Origin: Bradyrhizobium glycinis
GTDB taxonomy: Bacteria; Pseudomonadota; Alphaproteobacteria; Rhizobiales; Xanthobacteraceae
DNA: 43,823 nt
Direction of reading: 5' to 3'
Assembly: GCF_016031655.1 (NCBI RefSeq)
Contig: NZ_JACCHQ010000043.1
Coordinates: forward strand, 1-43,823
Positions 7,404-14,099 of the stretch are shown here, piece after piece. Within the stretch, counting starts at the first letter, position 1, and each line of letters starts with the position of its first letter. The notes beneath the pieces were generated by a model. It worked only from the letters and a program-made list of their open reading frames with translations, was not told the DNA's origin and made no database searches. Made by a program: the position numbers and the translations under genes.

Positions 7404-7952
7404 TCAGTCAAGCAGCTTCTCGGCCGATCTCGCCACGAGCTGCGACCGCTTGCGCGGACCGCTCTCGACGAACAACAGGCTCTGGCCGAAGATGAAGCAG
7501 TAGAACAGGAAGGCCCGCGCGTCTGCCTCTTCGGTCGCAAGCCCGGTCGCGCGATAGAGGTCGCCGACGTGCCTGAGCCGCGCCGCGTCGACGCTCGCCA
7601 CCGCCGCCGCGGCGCTCTCGTCCGAGCGGGCCCATTGCCGGATCGCGAGCTCGATCGCCATCCCTTCCGGATTGAGCCGCTCGGAATAAAGCTGGATCAC
7701 CGCCTTCAGCCGCTCGCGGGGGGCTTGCCCGTCGAGGCTTGTCTGCTGCGCGATCGCGGCGATGCGGCCCTTGCGCCAGGCTTCCAGCATGGCCTCAAGC
7801 AGCGCGGCGCGGTCGGCGAAGCGCCGGTAGAAACCGCCCTTGGTGACGCCGAGGTTCTTGGCGAGCACCTCGACCCGCACGCCATCCACCCCCGCGCGGG
7901 CGAGCTCGGCAAATCCAGCCTCGACCCAGACGTCGCCCTTGCCGTCGCTCAT
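7404..7952 (-). CDS. TetR-family transcriptional regulator
   Basis: A 182-residue regulator. The N-terminal helix-turn-helix can be read in GVDGVRVEVLAKNLGVTKGG followed by FYRRFADRAALLEAML (about 21-57), the classic TetR recognition helix ending in FY-x-[HR]F. The C-terminal half is helical and would form the ligand pocket and dimer interface. The protein is divergent from two hotdog thioesterases. Two similar palindromes in the 106-base gap (7974-7991, 8008-8027) are its likely operators, so it probably represses the thioesterase pair and itself. Ligand unknown; an acyl-CoA or aromatic-CoA is a reasonable guess from the neighbours. Confidence 0.9.
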   Translation of the reverse strand: MSDGKGDVWVEAGFAELARAGVDGVRVEVLAKNLGVTKGGFYRRFADRAALLEAMLEAWRKGRIAAIAQQTSLDGQAPRERLKAVIQLYSERLNPEGMAIELAIRQWARSDESAAAAVASVDAARLRHVGDLYRATGLATEEADARAFLFYCFIFGQSLLFVESGPRKRSQLVARSAEKLLD

Positions 7953-7973
7953 GAAGGTAGCCTCACCCGGTCC

Positions 7974-7991
7974 TGATACGGTGCCGTATTG
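7974..7991. promoter_or_regulatory. Putative TetR operator 1
   Basis: GATACG-N4-CGTATT, an imperfect palindrome sharing the GATACG-N4-CGTATC plan of operator 2. It lies 22 bases upstream of the TetR start codon. Confidence 0.65.
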
Positions 7992-8007
7992 CTAACGCGA
8001 TACGGGT

Positions 8008-8027
8008 TTGATACGCTACCGTATCAA
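8008..8027. promoter_or_regulatory. Putative TetR operator 2
   Basis: A perfect 8-bp-arm palindrome TTGATACG-N4-CGTATCAA. Its centre is 35 bases from the centre of operator 1, and it lies about 30 bases before the first thioesterase start, where it would block transcription. A further GATACG half site is visible near 7999. Confidence 0.72.
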
Positions 8028-8058
8028 CGATCAAAGACGAATTGCGGGAGGACATGCG

Positions 8059-8487
8059 ATGGAGCAGGAGGCGACCTATCGCGGCACGGTCTATCCGTGG
8101 CAATGCGACCATGTCGGGCACATGAACATCATGTGGTATGTCGGCAAGTTCGACGAGGCCAATTGGAATCTGTTCGCTCGTCTTGGCCTGACGCCGAGCT
8201 ATCTGCGTTCGTCCGGCCGTGGCATGGCCGCGGTGCAGCAGAACATCGCCTACAAGCGCGAGCTGCTCGCCGGCGACATCGTCGAGATCCGCAGCCATCT
8301 GCTCGAGATCAGGGACAGATCGATCCGCTTCCGGCACGACATGACGAATGCCGAGACCGGTGAGCTCGCCGCGACGTGCGAGATCACCGGCGTGCACATG
8401 GACCGTCAGCTCCGCAAGTCGGCCCCGTTCGCCGATTGCATCCGTGAAGCGGCCTTGAAGCATCTTGCCGAACCAGCCGAGGTGTAA
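8059..8487 (+). CDS. Acyl-CoA thioesterase, hotdog fold (4HBT type)
   Basis: A 142-residue single-domain hotdog protein. The active-site motif of the 4-hydroxybenzoyl-CoA thioesterase/YbgC type is present near the N-terminus: YPWQCDHVGHMNIMWYVGKF, with the Asp and the GHMN turn, on the long hotdog helix that continues FDEANW. Such enzymes hydrolyse acyl-CoA or aryl-CoA thioesters in the cytoplasm. The start at 8059 is fixed by GGGAGGA eight bases upstream; a longer frame begins inside the operator and is rejected. It is followed after 3 bases by a second thioesterase gene, so the two form an operon. Confidence 0.88.
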   Translation: MEQEATYRGTVYPWQCDHVGHMNIMWYVGKFDEANWNLFARLGLTPSYLRSSGRGMAAVQQNIAYKRELLAGDIVEIRSHLLEIRDRSIRFRHDMTNAETGELAATCEITGVHMDRQLRKSAPFADCIREAALKHLAEPAEV

Positions 8488-8490
8488 GCC

Positions 8491-8934
8491 ATGACCGCCT
8501 TCGAGCCGAAAAACCCGGGCTATCGCGCGGCGGCCATCGCCATGTTCGATGCCCAACCGGCCATGCGCACGCTCGGCATCGTGATCGTCCGTCTCGCGCC
8601 CGGCGAGGTCGAGCTGGCGATGCTGCATGCGCCGGCCCTCACACAGCAGAACGGTTTCATCCACGCCGGCATCATCACGGCCGGGCTCGACAACGCCTGC
8701 GGCGTTGCGGCCTTCAGCTTGATGCCGGCGGAGGCCGGTATCCTCACCGTCGAATTCAAGACCACGCTGCTCGCGCCCGCCCGCGGCGAGCGTTTCGTCT
8801 TCAAGGCCGAAGTGGTCAAGCCCGGCCGTACGCTCACCTTCTGCGAGGCAAAGGCCTACGCCGAGCATGACGGCAAGACCAAGCTGATTGCCACGATGAG
8901 CGGGACGTTGATGGCGATGCTGCCGGCGGCTTAG
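8491..8934 (+). CDS. PaaI-family thioesterase
   Basis: A 147-residue hotdog protein of the PaaI type. The family helix and loop can be seen in QNGFIHAGIITAGLDNACGV (usual consensus HGG-x3-[AT]-x2-D), with His-Ala-Gly replacing His-Gly-Gly and the Asp retained. The C-terminal strand pattern (GRTLTFCEAKAYAEHDGKT then LIATMSGTLM) is typical. PaaI enzymes hydrolyse aryl-CoA and other CoA esters and often rescue CoA in aromatic-acid pathways. The ribosome-binding site GAGGTG lies in the end of the preceding thioesterase gene, so translation is coupled. Two different hotdog enzymes under one TetR repressor suggest sequential or overlapping CoA-ester substrates; that is inference. Confidence 0.88.
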   Translation: MTAFEPKNPGYRAAAIAMFDAQPAMRTLGIVIVRLAPGEVELAMLHAPALTQQNGFIHAGIITAGLDNACGVAAFSLMPAEAGILTVEFKTTLLAPARGERFVFKAEVVKPGRTLTFCEAKAYAEHDGKTKLIATMSGTLMAMLPAA

Positions 8935-9047
8935 TCGATCCGGGCGCAATTCGCATGGCAATCGCGCCCGCGGCATTCTATATGACCCGTAACGATGGCC
9001 GGTCCGCGGGCGTATATCCGCAAGATGGGACCGGAATGGGACGAGAC

Positions 9048-9701
9048 ATGACTGGATTTGGGAACAATGCGCCGAGCCGGCGCGCAGCCTTGACGCTGAT
9101 CGGAGCGGGTGCTCTCGCGGTGCGTGGCATCGTTTCGGCGCGCGCGGCCACCGGGGATGACGAGGTGCTGACCGAAGCCAAGGTGCTGCGCGATCCCGAC
9201 ACGCCCGTCGCAGGCAATCCCGACGGCAACATCACCATCGTCGAATGGTCCGACTACAATTGTCCCTATTGCCGCAAACTCGAGCCCGAGCTGCGCCAGG
9301 TGGTCCAGGACGACGGCAAGGTGCGACTGGTGATGAAGGACTGGCCGATCCTCGGGCCGGTTTCGGTCACCGCGGCGCGGAGTGCGCTGGCGGCCAAATT
9401 CCAGGACAAGTACCACCAGGCCCATGACGCCATGATCGGCGTCAGCTCGCGCCTGAGCGAGCCGCGCATCAACGAACTGCTCGCGGCCGCCGGGGTCGAC
9501 ATGGACCGCTTGAAGCGCGATCTCACCGGCCATGCCAAGGACATCGACGCCATCCTCAAGCGCAACAACGAGCAGGCTGAAGCTTTCGGCTTCCAGGGCA
9601 CCCCGTCCTTCATCGTCGGCAAGTATCGCGTGCCCGGGGTGCTCAGCATGACCGAGTTCGAGCAGGTGATCGCCGACGCCCGCAAGGCCAAGATGAATTG
9701 A
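9048..9701 (+). CDS. DsbA-family thiol-disulfide oxidoreductase
   Basis: A 217-residue exported thioredoxin-fold protein. The N-terminus has a twin-arginine signal (SRRAALTLIGAGAL, cleavage near ARA). The redox site is Cys72-Pro-Tyr-Cys75 in EWSDYNCPYCRKL, typical of the DsbA/BdbD/Com1 group, and the cis-Pro loop is GTPSFIVG (about 183-190). It would introduce or isomerise disulfides in periplasmic proteins. The start at 9048 is preferred because the signal peptide begins there; ATG 9036 is possible. The gene is about 110 bases after the thioesterase operon. DsbB at 4526 could reoxidise it. Confidence 0.87.
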   Translation: MTGFGNNAPSRRAALTLIGAGALAVRGIVSARAATGDDEVLTEAKVLRDPDTPVAGNPDGNITIVEWSDYNCPYCRKLEPELRQVVQDDGKVRLVMKDWPILGPVSVTAARSALAAKFQDKYHQAHDAMIGVSSRLSEPRINELLAAAGVDMDRLKRDLTGHAKDIDAILKRNNEQAEAFGFQGTPSFIVGKYRVPGVLSMTEFEQVIADARKAKMN

Positions 9702-9729
9702 GCCGGCGATATTTCAGGGCCCAATAGAA

Positions 9730-9759
9730 AGGCGCCGTCGCGGAGCTGCGACGGCGCCT
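9730..9759. terminator. Hairpin terminator between convergent genes
   Basis: A perfect 12-bp stem (AGGCGCCGTCGC / GCGACGGCGCCT) with loop GGAGCT. On the minus strand it is followed by TTTCTATT, so it best serves the small gene at 9782-9988, and it can also stop read-through from the DsbA-like gene. Confidence 0.8.
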
Positions 9760-9781
9760 CGTTCATGTCGATCGGACGAAA

Positions 9782-9988
9782 TTACTTCGACGAGATCCGG
9801 ACCCAGTCCTTGTGCGCGCGATCGCGCAGCGCATCCCAATCGGCCTTGGCGACGTCCCAGTTTACGATGGTACGGTTGGTGGTCGCGACCTGGCCATTGG
9901 CGACCGACGACGTCTGCATGGAATCATAGACGTAGACGCCGCCCGCAAGCAGCAGCGCGCCCAGGATCATTCCGAGAAAAATCTGCAT
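9782..9988 (-). CDS. Small single-pass membrane protein, 68 aa
   Basis: A 68-residue protein beginning MQIFLGMILGALLLAGGVYV, one strong transmembrane helix (about 2-22), followed by a soluble tail with the pattern TIVNWDVAKADWDALRDRAH and ending KDWVRISSK. GGAGG lies 6 bases before the ATG at 9988, which is why the 22-residue longer frame is rejected. I recognise no domain. It looks like a conserved hypothetical of Bradyrhizobiaceae, anchored in the inner membrane with the tail probably periplasmic. It is transcribed separately from the hydrolase gene to its right. Confidence 0.75.
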   Translation of the reverse strand: MQIFLGMILGALLLAGGVYVYDSMQTSSVANGQVATTNRTIVNWDVAKADWDALRDRAHKDWVRISSK

Positions 9989-10069
9989 GGCGAACCTCCG
10001 GTGACGGGCGATAACGTCGGCCCGGAGTGATGGTTCCGCGACCATGCGGCGCATTCAAGGAGAGGTTAT

Positions 10070-11140
10070 TCATTTTCCATTCAGCCACTGCATCAGCTCC
10101 GCATTGATCTCGCGCGGATAGGTGTGGCTGAGATCGTCGATCTCGCGATAGGTGACTTGGGCACCGGCGGCGGACAGCGCCGCCTGCGTCTGCCGCGCGG
10201 TCTGCACCGGAAACATCCAGTCGAGCTTGCCGTGAGTGATGAAGACCGGCAAGCCTTGCAGGCGCGTTGCGTCGGCCATTTCCGCCATCAGCGGATGGAA
10301 GGTCGCCGCAACGGGCGCGAGATGCGTGAAGGGCGAGGCGCCGTCGAGGCCGTTGACGTAGCAGAAGGTGCCGCCGTCGCTCATGCCGGTCAGCAGCATG
10401 CGCGAGGGGTCGATGCGCCAGCGGCCGCGCACCGCATCGAGGATGCGCAAGAGATTCGGCGTGTCGGTGTCCTCGCCCATCAGCGCCCAGGTCTGGCCGG
10501 TCGCGGTCGGCGCCACCAGGATCGCGCCGAGGCTGCGGGCGTCGCGCAGCCAGCTCCACAGAAAGCCGCGTCCGTTGCCGCTGCCGCCATGCAGCGCCAT
10601 GACCAGCGGCATGGCACGCTCGGGCGTATAATATTCGGGGACATAGATCGAGAAGCCGCCGCGGCTGCCGGGCTCGTTGTGGTCGTGGAAGATGCCGGCA
10701 TCTTCGCTCGCGCCAGCTTCGAGCCGCGACAACACATCCGTATTGTCGCGATTGGCGGCGTTGAGGAAGAAGCCGCTCACGGGCGGAAACTGCGCTGCCA
10801 GCGGATAGAGCGCCTCCTGCGCGCGCGGGACATGGCGCAGGGCGCGGAAGACCGCGACGAGATCGCCATGGCCACGCTCGACCTCACGAATGCCGGCAAA
10901 AGCGGCGAGCGTCTCGCCGCAGGCGCGATCGAGCCGGTCGCGCAGGCGGGCGAACTGCTCCGGCCAATCCCCGACAGCTGCGTGCGCCGTCTGCAGCGCC
11001 TCGTCCGGCGTGCCGATCGCATCCATCACCGCGGCGAACGCCGGCGGATGCAGATGCCGCTGGAAGAAGCCGAGGGCTTTCAGCGCGTTGAGCAGCGGCG
11101 GCAGCACGGCCACGATGTCGTCCACCACGGCCTCGGTCAT
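10070..11140 (-). CDS. Alpha/beta hydrolase (PHB depolymerase/esterase-like)
   Basis: A 356-residue enzyme. The N-terminal 150 residues form a helical extension of unknown role; the catalytic alpha/beta-hydrolase fold spans about 155-355. The oxyanion strand is PLVMALHGGSGNGRGF, the nucleophile elbow is TGMSDGGTFC (G-x-S-x-G), the acid is Asp in HGKLDWMFPV and the base is His in DDLSHTYPRE. That order matches phospholipase/carboxylesterase and extracellular PHB-depolymerase-like esterases. No signal peptide is seen, so it is probably cytoplasmic. ATG 11140 with GAGGA upstream is chosen over a TTG at 11155. It is 26 bases downstream of the HtrA-like gene and probably cotranscribed with it. Confidence 0.82.
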   Translation of the reverse strand: MTEAVVDDIVAVLPPLLNALKALGFFQRHLHPPAFAAVMDAIGTPDEALQTAHAAVGDWPEQFARLRDRLDRACGETLAAFAGIREVERGHGDLVAVFRALRHVPRAQEALYPLAAQFPPVSGFFLNAANRDNTDVLSRLEAGASEDAGIFHDHNEPGSRGGFSIYVPEYYTPERAMPLVMALHGGSGNGRGFLWSWLRDARSLGAILVAPTATGQTWALMGEDTDTPNLLRILDAVRGRWRIDPSRMLLTGMSDGGTFCYVNGLDGASPFTHLAPVAATFHPLMAEMADATRLQGLPVFITHGKLDWMFPVQTARQTQAALSAAGAQVTYREIDDLSHTYPREINAELMQWLNGK

Positions 11141-11166
11141 CGCCCGCTTCCTCAAAGCCTATTGGA

Positions 11167-12138
11167 TCAGTGCAGCCTCGGCGCCTTCAACAGCTTGAAG
11201 CGATCGGTCGACGTCACGGTGACGTCGAAGGTGACGCCTTCATGATGAATTGTGAGCGGCACGTCGACGCCGGCGGCGCCGAGGGCCCACATTTTCTTGT
11301 AGAAGGCGGTCTGGCTCGTCACCTTGTCACCGTTCACGGCGAGAATGACGTCGCCGGTCTTGAGCTCAGCGCGGGCGGCCGGTCCGTTGGCCGAGATTCC
11401 GATCACCACCACGCGGTTGTCGATCTCGGTCGAGTAGAGCCCGAGCCAGGGCCGTGCCGGCTTGTTGACGCGGCCGAATTTGCGCAAGTCCTCCAGGACC
11501 GGCTTCAGGAGATCGATCGGCACGATCATGTTGACGTGCTCGGCCTCGCCGTCACGTTCGCGCTCGAGCTGGAGCGAGCCGATGCCGATCAGCTCGCCGC
11601 GTTCGTTGAGCAGTGCCGTGCCGCCCCAGTTCGGATGCGCCGGAGCGGTGAAAATGGCCTCGTCCAGCAGATATTCCCAGTAACCGGCGAATTCCTGCTT
11701 GGCCACGATCTGGCTCGCGACCGAGCGCGTGCGTCCGCCGGCGCCGCCGACCACCACGCGGTCGCCGATCCGTGTCGCCGCCGAAGAGCCGAGCGGCAGC
11801 GGCGCAATGTCGAGCTGGCCAAGCGCCTGCACCAGCCCGAACCCGGTCTCGGAATCGAAGCCGAGCGCATGGCCCTCCACCACGCGTCCGTCGGCGCGGT
11901 GCAGCCAGACCGTCTCCGCCTCGGTGATGAGGTAACCTATCGTGAGCACCAGGCCGTCGTCGATCACGACGCCGTTGCCGGCCCGTTCAGTGCCCAGAGT
12001 CTCGGCGCTGAAGGCGTCCGGGGGGATGATGGCGTGCAGGCCGACGACGGAGCCGAGTGCGCGGTCGAGATCGAAACCATAGTCGCTCGCCCGCGGCTGG
12101 TTCGCCGGCGGCACTCTCCATTCGGTCAGAGTGCTCAT
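11167..12138 (-). CDS. HtrA/S1C-like PDZ protein, catalytic residues lost
   Basis: A 323-residue protein with a trypsin-like double beta-barrel (about 25-215) and a PDZ domain (about 232-312, with SANGPAARAELKTGDVILAV). It aligns by motif with HtrA/DegP but the triad is gone: the TNAHV position reads TIGYL (His to Tyr69), the D-x-x-TD-[IL]-A position reads DSETGFG (Asp to Gly99), and the GNSGGP position reads PNWGGT (Ser to Trp171). It has no signal peptide, unlike periplasmic HtrA proteins. It is therefore predicted to be a non-proteolytic scaffold or chaperone. The start at 12138 follows AGGAGA at 7 bases. It lies immediately upstream of the alpha/beta hydrolase gene in the same direction. 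Confidence 0.85.
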   Translation of the reverse strand: MSTLTEWRVPPANQPRASDYGFDLDRALGSVVGLHAIIPPDAFSAETLGTERAGNGVVIDDGLVLTIGYLITEAETVWLHRADGRVVEGHALGFDSETGFGLVQALGQLDIAPLPLGSSAATRIGDRVVVGGAGGRTRSVASQIVAKQEFAGYWEYLLDEAIFTAPAHPNWGGTALLNERGELIGIGSLQLERERDGEAEHVNMIVPIDLLKPVLEDLRKFGRVNKPARPWLGLYSTEIDNRVVVIGISANGPAARAELKTGDVILAVNGDKVTSQTAFYKKMWALGAAGVDVPLTIHHEGVTFDVTVTSTDRFKLLKAPRLH

Positions 12139-12420
12139 GGAGTTCTCCTGGCTGAGAGCATCGCTCCGGCAAGGCTGGCGGAGCGATGTGCGAAGCACGC
12201 CCAATTTAGGCCGGAGCAGGCCGTCTTGAAAGCCTCGTTCCCAACTATTCGGGAGAACGGTGCGTGAAATCTTCGAAAGGCCCGGAAACACCTCGTGCAC
12301 GGGAGGTCATATGATCCGGCCGCCGCCGCATGGCTGCTGTCCGGCGCGGTGCTAGGCGCCGTGCAGTGAAGCTGCTAACCATTGCCGCTTCGTTTGACCA
12401 AGGGATCACGGACGACAAGC

Positions 12421-13839
12421 ATGGACAACCGCAGCGACATCTGGCGTGGCATCGACACGATCAAGGCACGTTTCATCGACCTCAGCGACAGGGTCTGGGG
12501 CATGCCTGAGGTCTGCTACACCGAGGCGCGGTCCGCCGCCGAGCATCTCGCCGAGCTGCGTCATCAAGGCTTCCGCATCACCGAGAATGTCGCCGGCATC
12601 CCGACTGCGCTGATCGGCGAGTGGGGCGAGGGCGGTCCGGTCATCGCCTTCATGGGCGAGTACGATGCGCTGCCGGGCCTCAGCCAGGAGGCAGGCGTCG
12701 CCGAGCATCGCCCGGTCGAGACCGGCGGCCACGGCCATGGCTGCGGTCACAACCTGCTCGGTTCCGCCGCGCTGCTCGCCGCGACGGCGGTGAAGGACTG
12801 GCTGGCCGAGAACAAGGTGCCTGGGCGCGTGCGCTATTACGGCTGCCCGGCGGAGGAAGGCGGCGCGGCCAAGGCCTTCATGGTGCGCTCCGGCGCGTTC
12901 GAGGACGCCGACATCGCCATCACCTGGCACCCGCACAGCTTCTGGGAAGTGGCGGTGACGCCGTCGCTCGCGAACACGCGCGCCGATTTCATCTTCACCG
13001 GCCGCACCTCGCATGCGGCGGCCTCGCCGCATCTCGGCCGTTCGGCGCTTGATGCGGTGGAATTGATGAATGTCGGCGTGAACTACATGCGCGAGCACAT
13101 GCCGAGCGACGCGCGCGTGCACTATGCGCTGCTCGACACCGGCGGCATCGCGCCGAACGTGGTGCAGGCCCATGCGCGCGTGCGCTATTCGATCCGCGCG
13201 CGCGATCTTCCCGGCATGAACGAGCTGGTCGAGCGCGTGTCCAAGATCGCGCAAGGCGCGGCGCTGATGACCGAGACCAAGGTCGAGATGAAGATCATCT
13301 CCGCGGTCTCCAACATCCTGCCGAACACGCCGCTTGAGCAGGCGCTGCATCAGGTCATGGAAGAGCTCGGACCGCCGCATTTCGACGATGCGGACAAGCG
13401 CTTTGCCGGCCAGATTCGTGCGACCTTGAGCGACAAGGACATCGCCTCGGTCTATTACGCGATCGGCATGGAGCCGACCGATCGGCCGCTGGCCGACTTC
13501 CTGGTGCCGCTCGATGCCAAGCGTAACCCGCTTGTAGGCTCGACCGATGTCGGCGACGTGAGCTGGGTGGTGCCGACCGTGCAGGTGCACGCACCGACGG
13601 TTGCAATCGGCACGCCCTTCCACACCTGGCAGGTGGTGGCGCAGGGCAAGAGCCCGCACGCGCACAAGGCCATGGTGCAGGCCGCCAAGGCGATGGCAGG
13701 TCTCGGCATCAAGGCGTTGACGGAACCGGAGCTGATCAAGGCTGCCAAGGCGGATCTCCAGAAGCGGACGGCCCGGACGCCTTACGTCTGTCCGTTGCCG
13801 GATCACGTCGCACCGCCGCTCGACATGTCCGTCGCGTAG
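12421..13839 (+). CDS. M20 amidohydrolase, AbgB-like
   Basis: A 472-residue metallopeptidase-fold amidohydrolase. Metal-binding motifs of the M20D/AbgB group can be seen: GHGHGCGHNLLG (Cys108, His110), PAEEGGAAKAF (adjacent Glu pair, the second being the catalytic/metal ligand region) and TWHPHSFWEV. The dimerisation domain lies about 185-300 (RTSHAAASPHLGRSALDAVE), and the C-terminal metal ligand is in GTPFHTWQ. AbgB hydrolyses p-aminobenzoyl-glutamate with AbgA; AbgB-like enzymes also act on other N-acyl amino acids and dipeptides. It stands alone without AbgA. The start at 12421 follows a weak ribosome site. It precedes a complete peptide ABC importer, suggesting that an imported amide or peptide is its substrate. 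Confidence 0.88.
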   Translation: MDNRSDIWRGIDTIKARFIDLSDRVWGMPEVCYTEARSAAEHLAELRHQGFRITENVAGIPTALIGEWGEGGPVIAFMGEYDALPGLSQEAGVAEHRPVETGGHGHGCGHNLLGSAALLAATAVKDWLAENKVPGRVRYYGCPAEEGGAAKAFMVRSGAFEDADIAITWHPHSFWEVAVTPSLANTRADFIFTGRTSHAAASPHLGRSALDAVELMNVGVNYMREHMPSDARVHYALLDTGGIAPNVVQAHARVRYSIRARDLPGMNELVERVSKIAQGAALMTETKVEMKIISAVSNILPNTPLEQALHQVMEELGPPHFDDADKRFAGQIRATLSDKDIASVYYAIGMEPTDRPLADFLVPLDAKRNPLVGSTDVGDVSWVVPTVQVHAPTVAIGTPFHTWQVVAQGKSPHAHKAMVQAAKAMAGLGIKALTEPELIKAAKADLQKRTARTPYVCPLPDHVAPPLDMSVA

Positions 13840-13896
13840 GAATTTTGCCTCGATACTTCGTCTGATCCAGCGAACAAATTTTCCGCAGTGCAGCGC

Positions 13897-13926
13897 GCAA
13901 TCCAGCAGATATTAATGCTGGATTGC
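13897..13926. promoter_or_regulatory. Perfect 30-bp inverted repeat (operator or terminator)
   Basis: Arms GCAATCCAGCA (13897-13907) and TGCTGGATTGC (13916-13926) are exact reverse complements, with an AT-rich centre GATATTAA. It lies 57 bases after the amidohydrolase stop and about 175 bases before the binding-protein start. No T tract follows, and the AT-rich centre is more like a dimeric regulator site than a terminator loop. Confidence 0.65.
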
Positions 13927-14099
13927 CGAACGGATGGGCTGCGGAACGCAATTTTGCCCAACGGACAGCCAGAAGACCGTTTGCATACACACGGTCCCAG
14001 TTGACGTGCACCCCATTCGGTGTGCCATCTACCGCCAGCCAAACCCGGCGGTCGCGAGCGGCCGCCTGCATCCATGTCGGAACCAGACGGGGGACAACC

